Source: Megalobrama amblycephala
Taxonomy: Eukaryota > Chordata > Actinopteri > Cypriniformes > Xenocyprididae
NCBI RefSeq assembly: GCF_018812025.1
Contig: NC_063049.1
Span: forward strand, 22,047,409 to 22,111,408
Length of the DNA: 64,000 bases
Reading direction: 5' to 3'
Part shown: piece by piece, positions 40,994-52,819 of the stretch
How the letters are laid out: the number at the start of each line of letters is the position of its first letter
How positions within the stretch are numbered: position 1 is the first letter of the stretch
Program-made: the position numbers and the translations under genes
Notes under the pieces: model-generated
Database searches by the model: none
The model's input: only the letters and a program-made list of their open reading frames with translations
What the model was told of the DNA's origin: nothing

Positions 40994-43900
40994 ATGGTGG
41001 ATTACTATGATGTTCTGGGAGTGTCACGAAATGCTTCTCCAGATGACATCAAGAAAGCGTAAGTTAAAACTGCCTTCACTTATCAGTAGCTTGCAGTATG
41101 GGTTGGCCTTTGGCATTGTTGCTATTTTATGTTACTAAATTTGTCTCTTAACAGATGCAAGTGAAGATTTGAATGTTTTGAGACTTACTGTTTAACTATA
41201 TAAAGTATCCATCAACAGTGCTCTACCATTCAAAAGTTTGGGGTTGGTTAGATTTTTAATGTTTTTGAAAGTCTTATGCGCAGCAAGTCTGTATTTATTT
41301 GATCTAAATTGTAATGTTGTAAACAGTAATATTGTGAAATATGATTATAATTTTATTAACTGTTTTCTAATTTGAATATAGTTTAGTGTAACTTATTCCT
41401 GTGATGGCAAAGCAGACTTTTCAGTATCATTACTCCAGTCTTCAGTGTCACATGATCCTTTAGAAATCATTCTAATATGCTGATTTGGTCTCAGTTGGTT
41501 TCTTAATATTCTTTTGCTGATGAATAGAAAGTTTAAAAAATCTAAATGACCCCAAAATTTTGATTGGTAGTTTTGAATAAATTACATCCATAAGAAGTTC
41601 ATAAACAACTTAAAGGGTTAGTTCACCCAAAAATGAAAAATCTGTCATTTATTACTCACCCTCATGCCGTTCCACACCCGTAAGACCTTCGTTAATCTTC
41701 GGAACACAAATTAAGATATTTTTGATGAAATCCGATTGCTCAGTGAGGCCTCCATAGGGAGCAATGACATTTCCTCTCTCAAGACCCATTAATGTACTAA
41801 AAACACATCTAAATCAGTTCATGTGAGTACATTGGTTCAATATTAATATTATAAAGCAACAAGAATATTTTTGGTGCGCCAAAAAAAAACACAAAAAAAA
41901 ACCACTTATATAGTGATGGCCGATTTCAAAACACTGCTTCAGGAGGCTTCGGATCATAAATGAATCAGCGTATCGAATCAGCTGTTCGGAGCGCCAAAGT
42001 CACGTGATTTCAGCCGTTTGGCAGTTTGACACGCGATCCGAATCATGATTCGATACGCTGATTCATTATGCTCTGAATCTTCCTGAAGCAGTGTTTTGAA
42101 ATCAGCCATCACTAAATAAGTCATTATTTTGTTTTGTTTTTTGGCGCACCAAAAATATTCTCGTCGCTTTATAATATTAATATTGAACCACTGTACTCAC
42201 ATGAACTGATATAAATATGTTTTTAGTACATTAATGGATCTTGAGAGAGGAAATGTCATTGCTCCCTATGCTGGCCTCACGGAGCCATCAGATTTCAACA
42301 AAAATATCTTAATTTGTGTTCTGAAGATGAACGAAGGTCTTACGGGTGTGGAACGACATGAGGGTGAGTAATAAATGACAGAATTTTCATTTTTGGGTGA
42401 ACTAACCCTTTTTTGATCTCCATATCCAGATTTTGATCTCCATATCCATTTACATATATTATATATATCTTCCAAGGGTTTTTTTCCCTCCTAGGACTTT
42501 TTTCCCAGTGTTAGCACGCTGGGTTTTTCTCCTAGGGGGTTTTTTCCACCCCTGGGAGTCAGCCAACATTGGCTTAATGTAGCACCATCTTGTATATGTT
42601 ACATATTACCACGCTTGTTTGTACAGCTCATTTTTAACCACTTCCCTTTTTTCTGTGCTTCTAATATGTAAAGCTGCTTTGAAACAATTACCAATTGTAA
42701 AAGCGCTATATAAATAAATTTGACTTGACTTGACTTGACTAATGTCATGACATCTTATTCTGCCTGTTCTCTGTGGTCAGTTACTCCAGCTATTTGACGT
42801 ATGCTAATATCTTTAGTAAAGCCACACTAACAGAATGGCTAATGGATTTAGTTTTGCCACTAATTGGACTAATTAAAGTGTTTTTTGATTTTCCTTCAAA
42901 TGAAGTACACTGCTCAAGCTGATATGCCTGAATTGTAAAAGGAGCTATTCATACAGGACATTTTAAAAGCTTTAAACTGTTTTTTTTTAACTTACATTAG
43001 TTCAACGAAATGTGGAATTTTTGGTGCAAGATGCTAAAAAACAAATATGAATCGCATATATGTCAATCTAATGCATGTTTATGTAGAAAAACAAAACAGC
43101 AGATGCCAGAATGTGTCGTATGTGAATGGCGTCTGAACCTATATGTCACTTCAGCACAATCTTGAGATGCCAGTCAAGCTAAGTTTACTTAACTGTTTAT
43201 TTATGTGTGTGTATACAGTTACAGGAAACTTGCACTGCGATGGCACCCCGACAAAAACCCCGACAACAAGGAGGAGGCGGAGAAAAAATTCAAGGAGATA
43301 GCAGAGGCCTATGAAGTTCTTTCAGACAGTAGGACACTGGAAATTTTAACTCTACAGCTTAATGGTTAAGGGGTTAGGTTACTTAGGGTGTTACATTTCA
43401 CTGTTGTTTTTCCTCATTTCCAAGCAAGCAAACGAGATGCGTACGACAGATACGGGAGATCGGACGTGCCAAGCTCAGGTGAGGAGAACTTTACACTGCT
43501 TGATGCTGTCTTATTGTTACATGTGCTGATGTGAGGTCTTCTGTTTTATAGGCTCTGGTGGTTCTTCATTTCCTGACGACTTCCCAGGATTCACCTTCAC
43601 ATTTCGCAGCCCAGATGAGGTGTTTCGAGAGTTCTTCGGCGGGCAGGACCCCTTCGCTGACTTCTTTGGTGGGTTCTCAGGGAGTTAAGGCCCGTTCACA
43701 CCAAGTCCACACCACAACTTTAACAATAATGGCACAGAGAAACATATTGTTGAAATCACTTTCAGACAATTTTGTCCAGTTGATGAATGATAAATACGTT
43801 GACAGCCAATCAGAATCCATCCAGGGGGTCTCAGAAAACTTCCAGGGGGCCCCCAAAATGTTGTAAAATTATTTAGATTTAGTTATTTTAATGCTAAAAT

Positions 43901-45561
43901 CTAAATATAAAGATGTCCAACAATAAACTTGCATTATACTTTTGAGTCTATTTGTTTTAATTACTGATTATCTGATAGAAGTATCAACTTATATTGGAGG
44001 TCCTTCGAATATATTCTAAGACAAAGAGGGGCCTTCCACCTTCTACGGTGTTAGAGTCAAAAAGGTTGAGAACCACTGCCTCACAGACTCATCTGATTCT
44101 CCCTTACCTTACCCTTCTTAGCCCTCTTGCATTTTTCTACACTTTCCCACTAGATGATTTCCCGTTTGGTGGAATGCACAGTGGGTTTCACAGCTCCTCC
44201 TCCAGGCTTGGGCCCAGTCGCTTCTTCTCCTTCCCCTCAGCAAATGGTTGGTTTTAAAACTCATTTCGTGCTCTTTTTGTATGTAATTATTGCATATGTG
44301 GTCAGTCTCAAAGATTAATAATTAAAGGGAAGAAGTCAAGTCAATTAAAGGGATAGTTCACCCAAAAATGATTTACTCACCCTCAAGTTGTTCCAAATCT
44401 GTATGAATTTCTTTCTTCTGCTGAACACAAAAGAAGATATTTTGATGAATGTTAGTAACCAAACAGTTGATGATGGACCCCATTGACTTCCATAGTACGG
44501 GTCGTCCCGTAAATGATGACAGAATTTTCATTTTTGAATGAACTATCCCTTTCATTTAGGTGAACTTTGCTGAATATGTTTTGATAACATTGATGGCAAT
44601 TTGGTGAAAAACTATTTTTGTTGTAGATTTGGATTATGGCATGTTGTTGATATGGCAAATGCTTTATGAGTATTATATTTTCTGCATTTTTTTTTCTATC
44701 AACAGCTGACTTTACCTCCTTCTCTTCTTCACTGGGTGGGATGGGCAGCATGGGAGGGGCAAACTTCAAGTCTGTTTCTACTTCCACCCGCATTGTCAAT
44801 GGAAAACGCGTCACCACAAAAAAGTCAGTTGCTTCTCTTTATACTGATTTTGTCTGCATTTACCCTTGTTCCATATGCGATACAACTTAACACTGTAATA
44901 CACTGTCTTTATTTGAAATCAGTGATGTATGACAGAAAAAGACTGTTTTTGACTAAATTACTAATTTAAATGCAATTCAGGTAGAATAGTAAAAGAGGAT
45001 TTATACGTTGCCATAATGTGAAGGACTTACTGTTTATATTTATATTTTTTTGATAAACATTGCATTTCTTCCCTCAGGGTCAGAGAAAATGGCCAGGAGA
45101 GAACAGAGGTTGAGGAGGATGGGGTCCTGAAAACTGTCCTCATCAATGGTAATTCATTTTTTTTGCTATCATTTAATAATAATATTGGGCTGAGCCAAAA
45201 GGCAAGCTCTATACTAAATGTGCATGTAAAAATTTATCTTATCAGCTTGCAGACTCAGGATAAATCTGCCTGGGAAAGTAGATGCTTTTGCAATCCTAAT
45301 ACACATAATCTACCATTAAAACATTTAGGGTCAGTAATTTAGGGTTATGTTTTAATCTTACAGACCTCAAACATTTTAATGGCAGTGTTTGTGTACAGTG
45401 TAAATGTAATGTTATAACCATTTGGTCTAGATATAAAAGTGGAAAACTAGCATATATTTTGGAAAACAGTGGTGCATATGTGTGTGTATATATAAATATA
45501 TATACAATATATATAATATTCTTATACGTGTATGTATATATAAATATATATACAATATATA

Positions 45562-45656
<95 letters not shown>

Positions 45657-46589
45657 TACAGTACAGTCCAAAAGTTTGGAACCACTAAGATTTTTAATGT
45701 TTTTAAAAGAAGTTTCGTCTGCTCACCAAGGCTACATTTATTTAATTAAAAATACAGTAAAAAACAGTAATATTGTGAAATATTATTACAATTTAAAATA
45801 ACTGTGTACTATTTAAATATATTTGACAAAGTAATTTATTCCTGTGATGCAAAGCTGAATTTTCAGCATCGTTACTCCAGTCTTCAGTGTCACATGATCC
45901 TTCAGAAATCATTCTAATATGCTGATTTGCTGCTCAATAAACATTTATGATTATTTTCAATGTTGAAAACAGTTGTGTACTTTTTTTTCAGGATTCCTTG
46001 ATGAATAGAAAGTTCAAAAGAACAGCATTTATCTGAAATACAAAGCTTCTGTAGCATTATACACTACCGTTCAAAAGTTTGGGGTCAGTAAGAATTTTTA
46101 TTTTTATTTTTTTGAAAAGAAATTAAAGAAATGAATACTTTTATTCAGCAAGTATGCATTAAATCAATCAAAAGTGGCAGTAAAGACATTTATAATGTTA
46201 CAAAAGATTAGATTTCAGATAAACACTGTTCTTTTGAACTTTCTATTCATCAAATAATCCTGAAAAAAAAAATATTGTACACAAATATTTTGTACAATTG
46301 TACACATTAAATGTTTCTTGAGCAGCAGATCAGCATATTAGAATGATTTCTGAAGGATCATGTGACACTGAAGACTGGAGTAACGATGCTGAAAATTCAG
46401 CTTTGCCATCACAGGAATAAATTACTTTGTGAAATATATTTAAATAGTACACAGTTATTTTAAATTGTAATAATATTTTACAATATTACTGTTTTTTACT
46501 GTATTTTTAATTAAATAAATGTAGCCTTGGTGAGCAGACGAAACTTCTTTTAAAAACATTAAAAATCTTAGTGGCTCCAAACTTTTGGA

Positions 46590-46669
<80 letters not shown>

Positions 46670-47810
46670 CTTTATATTTTGGAGATGTTCTTAGCTCTCT
46701 TGCACTCTGGTGCTGTATCATTTTCAGTACGTCTTTATCCTTTGTTTACTTTATATTTAGTCTATTAAATAACTTCATCTTGCATTAATAATTGTAAGGA
46801 TTTTTCCCTTTTTTACAGTGAAAACTAAGGAATTGTATTAATATTCATCCACTCGTCACTGTAGATTGCATGTTGAACTATTTATGTTTAGTCCCTCACT
46901 TCCTGTTTTAGTGGTAAAAACCGTCTCAAGTAACACTAAACCTCTAATTTAGTTATTATCATGATTCATGATTTGAGTCTCACAGCCATACCAGAACATT
47001 TAATTTAATTTAATTTAATTTAAAACTTTAATGGAGTCACATTACTTTATTGGAGACAGATAAATAATTAAAAGTATAATAAAACACTTTTTCTGTATAT
47101 TTTCACAAATATAGGCTCAAAACATCAGCTTAGGCTTTCAGGTAGATTTAGCAAACTCCTTTTTTTTTCTTTTTTTTTCTCACATTTATTCTTGTTTTTC
47201 CATATATATAAAATTCTAATTTCCATGTTGAGGAGTTGTTGTAGAAGTGATCTGACATCCAGCTGTGTTTGTGTGTCCAGGTGTGGAGGATGAGATGGCT
47301 TTAGCTCTGGAACTGAGTCGTAGAGAGCAGTCCAGTCAGCCTCCCAGACAATCCCAACAGCCACTGCTCCACCCCCCCAACAACAGCTCTCCAAACCCCG
47401 CCTTACGATCCTACAGCGCCGCCCCGTTCTACCACTGCCCCGATGCTAGTGAAGACGAGGAAGACGAAGACCTCCAGATGGCGCTGGCCTACAGCTTGTC
47501 GGAGATGGAGGCCCAGCAGCGGGCAGAGGACGTGATCTCAGGTGCTGGGGGAGGGAGGGGGAAGCAACCAGGTGACGGGAATAGGAAGGGAGCCATTCAA
47601 ATAAAGAAATATGAGAGTGATGTGACGGATGATTCAGACCAAAGCACCCCCTCGTCTCCAGAAAGTAGACTAACAGAACAGGGTCTAGCTAGGGATTCAG
47701 AAAGTTTGCATCCAGAGAGTGTTGTACAGGATAAAGTGAGTGATAAAATGGCGGCCAATGGGACTAATGTGGTAAAAAAGAAGAGGAAGTGTCAGTGTGT
47801 GGTCTGTTAG
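40994..47810 (+). CDS. dnajb2: DnaJ homolog subfamily B member 2 (385 aa)
   Basis: The coding exons are 40,994-41,058, 43,219-43,328, 43,425-43,478, 43,552-43,668, 44,154-44,246, 44,706-44,823, 45,078-45,148 and 47,281-47,810; phases join without a break. DNAJB2 (HSJ1) is an Hsp70 co-chaperone that stimulates ATP hydrolysis through its J domain and steers ubiquitylated clients to the proteasome. Residues 1-70 form the J domain, with the catalytic HPD in [15 protein letters not shown]-rich part ([19 protein letters not shown]) and a client-binding region ([20 protein letters not shown]) follow. Two ubiquitin-interacting motifs ([14 protein letters not shown] and [16 protein letters not shown]) are in the last exon. 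The C-terminus [11 protein letters not shown] is a polybasic CaaX box. Introns are full of repeats. It converges with ptprn, as in human. Confidence 0.96.
41223..41573. mobile_element. ACCATTCAAAAGTTTGG foldback element in dnajb2 intron 1
   Basis: Starts CTACCATTCAAAAGTTTGGG and ends AAATTTTGATTGGTAG. It carries CAGTCTTCAGTGTCACATGA, diagnostic of an abundant cyprinid DNA element with four further copies in this window. It is internally shortened. Confidence 0.8.
41612..42412. mobile_element. Complete 0.8 kb foldback element in dnajb2 intron 1 (copy 5)
   Basis: Full palindromic copy: left AAAGGGTTAGTTCACCC, right GGGTGAACTAACCCTTTT. The arms pair across GTGAGGCCTCCATAGGGAGC and GCTCCCTATGCTGGCCTCAC. 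The core includes GTCACGTGATTTCAGCC, and ATGATTCGATACGCTGATTC pairs with GAATCAGCGTATCGAATCAG. Confidence 0.9.
42468..42741 (+). mobile_element. 3' end of a non-LTR retrotransposon
   Basis: A stretch with TTTTTCTCCTAGGGGGTTTT and GTAAAGCTGCTTTGAAACAA, then AAAAGCGCTATATAAATAAA, ends in four TTGAC pentamers. A short-repeat tail is typical of L2/CR1-like LINEs, and this 3' end resembles fish elements of that kind. No reverse-transcriptase sequence remains. Confidence 0.6.
43686..43815. mobile_element. Harbinger-like left end in dnajb2 intron 4
   Basis: TAAGGCCCGTTCACACCAAG begins 18 bases after the exon-4 splice donor and matches the left terminus of the element at 12,720. The adjoining GTCCACACCACAACTTTAAC is the uninterrupted form of the Tc1 insertion site there. 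No right end was seen. Confidence 0.7.
43821..44079 (-). mobile_element. hAT-like CAGTGGTTCTCAACC element fragment
   Basis: On the minus strand it starts GGCAGTGGTTCTCAACCTTT. Toward its other side lie CCCCCTGGAAG-type bases. It is related to the intact element with an 8-bp target duplication in tubulin B intron 1. Confidence 0.65.
44347..44552. mobile_element. Short foldback element in dnajb2 intron 5 (copy 6)
   Basis: Starts AAAGGGATAGTTCACCC and ends GAATGAACTATCCCTTT. About 205 bases, most similar to copy 1 at 9176. Confidence 0.8.
45481..46665. mobile_element. Foldback element flanked by two (TA)n arrays, dnajb2 intron 7
   Basis: Alternating TATATA runs at about 45,481-45,652 and 46,595-46,665 bracket a palindromic element at 45,659-46,595. 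Its left arm starts CAGTCCAAAAGTTTGGAACC and its right arm ends GGCTCCAAACTTTTGGACTG. The inner arms pair for several hundred bases (for example CACATGATCCTTCAGAAATC and GATTTCTGAAGGATCATGTG). A second element end, CACTACCGTTCAAAAGTTTG, lies inside at about 46,063, so two related elements are nested. Confidence 0.85.
47281..47810 (+). CDS. dnajb2: dnajb2 last exon: ubiquitin-interacting motifs and CaaX tail
   Basis: This exon alone encodes both ubiquitin-interacting motifs, a Pro/Gln/Ser-rich spacer and a low-complexity acidic tail ending in a prenylation motif. A GT at 47,542 (ATCTCAG before GTGCTGG) could be used as an alternative donor, removing the CaaX tail; see the exon-like segment at 50,916. 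Confidence 0.9.
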
Positions 47811-48390
47811 TAAGACAGTGGAGAATAATCATGCTTGTGTGTGAAAGTAGCAGTGTTAACCTTATGTTCTCTCTATGGTAGTTTTTTTTTTTTTTAATCC
47901 TTCCTGAAGTTTTGGACTGTGCTTTAACTTACAGTTTTGTCTTTTGTGGCAGGGCTTATGGCAATGCACAAAAATGACTGTGTTGAATGTGTATTTTCTT
48001 GCCTTGAGGAATGAATAACAGGTGCCAAAATGTGTTTATACTCCACAAAGACAGGACATTTTTAGGAAGTTTGAAGGTACTGTGTGCAATATTTTAGAAT
48101 GCCACTGATGCCTGACAGATATCACTGAAATAGGTGTCTTGGGATATCATTTGCCAGCCTTGACTGTGTAAACAGTTAAAATATTCAGTCAGAAACACTC
48201 TCTGCCTGTGAATCGTTTGGATTGCTGGCATCAGGTTGTCTGACATGTCTTAGCAGGGTGCGATTTTGGGATATAGGAGAGCAGGCATATGGTTGGCAAA
48301 AGTTAGCAAAATTGTGAAAGTTAGCATAATGGCTGAAATCACAAAAAGTGTCATTTCTAGACCTGAAAAAAGTCATGTAAATGAATATAG

Positions 48391-48663
48391 TCGGCAACAC
48401 TTTACAATAATGCCTCATTTGTTAACGATAGTCAATGCATTAACTAACGTGAACTAATAATGAGCAATATATTTTTAGTTAATAAGTGTTCATTGTCATG
48501 TTAGTTCACTGTGCATTAACTAATGTTAACAGATACAGTGTTTGACCTTACAAATGTATTAGTATATGTTGAGATAGATGCACAACTCTTCTACAGCATT
48601 TATTAATCTTAGTTAATCTTAACGAATGTAGTCAAATGAAATGTTATTGTAAAGTGTTACCAT
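48391..48663. mobile_element. Non-autonomous element with AACACTTTACAATAA ends
   Basis: The left end GGCAACACTTTACAATAATG and the right end TTATTGTAAAGTGTTACC are inverted repeats. The inside is rich in TTAACTAATGTTAA motifs. A related partial copy is near 55,425-55,610 in ptprn. Confidence 0.75.
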
Positions 48664-48775
48664 AAAATGTAATAACTCCATGGGCATTTTTATAATGAAT
48701 ATGCCATTTTGCCAAGCTCTAAAATACTTTATTGGATAAAAATTGTGAGTAAAAAAAAAAAATCCTTAATCCTTT

Positions 48776-49583
48776 AAAGGGTTAGTTCACCCAAAAACGA
48801 AATTTCTGTCCTTAATTACTCAGCCTCATGATGTTCCAAACCTGTAAGAAGCATCTTCAGAACACAAATTAAGATATTTTTGATGAAATCCTAGAAGTTT
48901 TTTTTTATCCTCCATTGAAAGTAATGAAATTACCACATTCAAGGTCCAGAAAAGTACTAAAGACATTGTTAAAATAGTCCTTGTGACTTCAGTGATTCAA
49001 CCTTAATGTTATGAAGCAACGAGAATCATTTTTGTGCTCAAAAACAAAACAAAAATAACTACTTCAACAATTTTGTCAGTCTGTTAAGCATTTGGCACAG
49101 TGCTGCATTTCCATGGTTACGTCCGAACGCCGGCTCATTATTGGCTGGCTCCTGCGTCAGCATCACACAGATGCCTCGTGCTGCTCATGTGAAAAGGCAT
49201 CGGCCAATACCTAGCCGCTGTTTGGACGTAGAACCTGAAAGCTGCAATGAAAATAGCGTAGCAGAGGAGAGATGGTGAGAGACGAATTTGTTGAATAAAG
49301 TCCTTATTTTTGTTTTGTTTTTGCACAACATTTTTCTCGTCGCTTTATAATATTAAGGTTGAACTACTGTACTCACAATGAATTTTAACCATGTTTTTAC
49401 TACTTTTCTGGACCTTGAATGTGGTCATTTCATTACTTTCAATGGAGGATAAAAAAACTCGGATTTCATGAAAATACCTTAATTTGTGTTCCGAAGATGA
49501 ATGAAGGTCTTACAGGTTTGAAATGACATGAGGGTGAGTAATTAATGACAGAAATTTCATTTTTGAGTGAACTAACCCTTTAA
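48776..49583. mobile_element. Foldback element (copy 7)
   Basis: Complete form: AAAGGGTTAGTTCACCC at the left, GTGAACTAACCCTTTAAA at the right, with paired arms TCCATTGAAAGTAATGAAAT and ATTTCATTACTTTCAATGGA. Confidence 0.85.
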
Positions 49584-50915
49584 AAAGTAAATTCTGAAAA
49601 ACTATAAAAGACCTTCGAATATTGTTGTGGACACTGTGTGGTCCTGGAGTCAATTGAACAAATTGAATAGCTTTTCTGAGTATTTTTACAGAGCATTTTA
49701 TCTATCTTGCTGATTAGTTGGCATCCCATTCCCAATGAACGTTCCATTTATTCTTCCAGCAGTGAAGTGCTCCATTTCATCAGTGTTTGCTATCATTCCT
49801 TCTAGAAAGGAGATTCTCTGATTCTCGTCTGGATGCTTTCTGATTTTTACGGTGCATTTGTCATTCTTTCAGAGGTACCTGTTGAATGTGAAGATGACAT
49901 TTTTGTAAATGAGGAAATTTTGCACAAAGACTTAAAGATAATCTGCCTCTGAGGGCTAACGTTTAGTAATTAGCACTCCTAATGCGACACAACGACTTGG
50001 ATAGTCAGACATGTAAGGGAATGTAAATCCAAAATGATCTCAGTTTATCTGAATGTGCCAAATAACTGACTTGACAATGACTCTCTTCGTTAGTTTTATA
50101 AGCATCAGAAATATTCAGTATTGATATGTTGTTTGTGCCTTTTTTTGTGTGTGTTAGAATTCAAATGCTTGGCTAATGTTGCCAATGCTTTATTTCACAT
50201 GCCAGTTTGTGTTTATAAGTTAGCCAAAGAAGCACATTACACTTTTGTTTCATAATGACTATCAGCTTTGTGATATAAAATGAACAATCAATAAATGAAC
50301 ACTAAACAAAGCACAAAAAGTTTGAATGTGATGCTATGTGAATATTAATGAAAATGCAATTAATGTAAATTGCAAAGAGGGAACAAAGTTATTTACACAA
50401 AACTGCTATTCACATTTGAAAATGTTATGTGAGACAACTTGATCTCAGAAGAGAAGTATCCTAATTCAGAGGACATATTCAGTGCTCAGAAAGTGCCATT
50501 TAAATTGTTAATAAATGCTGTTTCAGTCATTGTTAACATGTTGTTGCTAATACAAAGAACAATAAACTGTAATGAATCAGTTCTGCTCATAAGAATTCAT
50601 TTGTAAGTATTTTTGATGGACTGCTAATTTTTATCCAGCTTTTTCTCTAGTATACCTGATATAAATGGACATTAGCAACTATTATGCCTTTAAATCAGAT
50701 TTTTGAAAATAGAACTATTTTTACAGCTGAGGGGTTTTATGCATTATATTAGGTTGAATACTTTTTATTTTTCTTGCTGAGCATGTAATGCAGTGGGACT
50801 GTTATCCTTACCGGGACATTCATCGTTACATTTGTAAACCTCATTTGCATTTACTATGGTTATGCTTTTGTTTTTCCTGGGCTTTTTACCTGACTCATTC
50901 TCCCTGCCGTTACAG

Positions 50916-50977
50916 AGTCCGACTTCCAGGCCTTCACAGGCTGACCTGTGGCTGTGACCCTCTCTTACCCCCCCGAG
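50916..50977 (+). other. Possible alternative 3' exon of dnajb2
   Basis: TTCTCCCTGCCGTTACAG precedes 62 bases that end CCGAG before GTAAAAC, so both splice signals are good. If joined to the internal donor at 47,542, the frame would continue with ESDFQAFTG and stop. Human DNAJB2 makes two C-terminal forms, but nothing here shows that this exon is used. Confidence 0.25.
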
Positions 50978-51760
50978 GTAAAACGTAGTGTAGACGTCTC
51001 TGCAGCTTTGTAAGCATAGTTTTTAGATCTTCTCCCCACTTATAGTTAATTGACATGCATTTGTGTATAGACTCTCCTGCTGTAGATCATACAGTATTCC
51101 AGGAAAATATTGAACTCTACATGTTTCATTTGTGCATAAAAATGTTAGTACACTCAAACTAGCAAACAATCCTGTTTTATTAGTCTCAGTTTCATTAATC
51201 TGTGCTGTTTTAATTCACCAAACACATCACAGGGGACTGTGAGGCAACACTAATACTGCCTTCATCCGTCTGCTCTTAACAGGTGAAGCATTTCCCGGTC
51301 CTCTGCTCTCTCTTTCTGCTTCTCTGTCTTTCTCTCTGCCTGGCTCACCTGCTGCTCAGACCCTTTTCAAAGTTTTATTTGGAAAAAAAAATCCCAGGCA
51401 ACACTACACAAAGGTCAATAATGTACGTGCTAAGTATGTATGTGTGTTTGTGTATGAACGTGAGCCTTGGAGAGGGAATACTGGATTACTTTTTATATAT
51501 AAATTATATTTATGGCCTGCACTGATCGAATATTTGAGCTCATGTAAAAATTTAAGTGTCTTAAGGACAAAATATTTCTTTCGCATTTTTAATAATGAAT
51601 GATTCAAAACTGCAGTGAATGTACAGTTGCATTTGAAATGCTATATTTGAGAATTTAAAATCTTCATAACTAATGAAAGGTTTATTTATTCAAAAAAAAT
51701 GTTGTGTTTTAATTAAAATATCTGCATTTCATAACCCATTATTCTGTAGTTTTTTTATAC

Positions 51761-51905
51761 ACTACAGTTCAAGCGGTTGAGATCGGTACAATTTTTTAAA
51801 TGTTTTTTTAAAAGAACTATCACCCAGGCTGCATTTATTTAATCAAAAATACAGTAATAACAGTAATATTATGAAATATTACAATTTAAATAACTTTTAT
51901 AGTTT
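51761..51905. mobile_element. Fragment of CACTAC...TTCAA foldback family
   Basis: ACACTACAGTTCAAGCGGTT followed by CAGGCTGCATTTATTTAATC matches one end of the family at 45,659. The rest is missing. Confidence 0.6.
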
Positions 51906-52819
51906 AATAGTTTTATTTGCCCGGACATACCAAGTATTTTTTTTTTATTTAAGGTGAAATGTGACATTTTGGTGCCTTTATTGACTCAAAATGGTACCAA
52001 ATATATATATATATATATATATAATAAATATCAGAGTTCAGTCTGCATGATCATATTGAAAGAAAAATCCACACACATCAAGCAGTGCTGCTACACAGAT
52101 TCACATTTAATTCAGAACCATTTAAAAATTATAGTCATATATTTCTCTCTCTTTTTTTGATAATTTTCTAAACATTTGCTACAGGAAAAGACAAACTGAG
52201 CTCTCCATGAATTATTTACAGTGATCATCACATGACGTAAAGGCTGCACTAGACATTAAGGATGTGAAAGCACTAAACGTTTGTGAGTGATTTGACAGGA
52301 ACTGTAAGATATTACAGGTGCCTTTCAGGTACATTCCACTGAAACAAACCACTTTTGGGTTCAGACGTGACTGTGCATATATGTTCTCATGTTTGACTGC
52401 ATGAGACATGGTGGGTTCTTCTGTCTTTTTTACATTTAATACATGAATTGCATTTTTGGCCATATCATGATAAAGAAAGCAATTTAAGAACAACAAAATG
52501 TGAAGACCCCGCATTTTCAACATCAAACATTATATGTATATATATTTATAAAAAAGACATTATACTGTCAATGTTCAGAAATTAGGTCACTTTAAATTAA
52601 ATTGGAAGGTAGATGTCTCTTAAAACCATTGTTTCTCCCTGAAACTCAATTAGGACTGAAGAATTTGGCCCCTGTACAGTGTTTCCAGCATACAGAAAGC
52701 ATTCATAGTCTTTTATAGTGTGACATTATTAATTTTCCGACTTTTGAAAGTGAGTGAGGTGCGTGAAAAGAGGTGAGTACAAGTCGAAAGGATGTAATAG
52801 GGACACAGTGGGACGTGGC

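Larger units (their letters stand above)
47811..52819. other. dnajb2-ptprn convergent intergenic region
   Basis: It holds the 3' UTRs of both genes and the repeats listed separately. No AATAAA was seen in the first few hundred bases after dnajb2. On the ptprn side TTTATT (minus-strand AATAAA) occurs at 51,977, among other places. A GTG-initiated frame at 51,283 with a signal-peptide-like Leu-rich start has no ATG and is not called a gene. Confidence 0.5.

Noticed and set aside
45296..45749. Open frames of up to 129 codons over 45,296-45,749
   Set aside because: They are translations of the (TA)n array (Ile-Tyr repeats) plus repeat sequence.
51283..51525. 80-codon frame with a signal-peptide-like Leu-rich start between dnajb2 and ptprn
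   Set aside because: It starts with GTG, not ATG. The hydrophobic look comes from a C/T-rich tract, and no conserved downstream domain follows.
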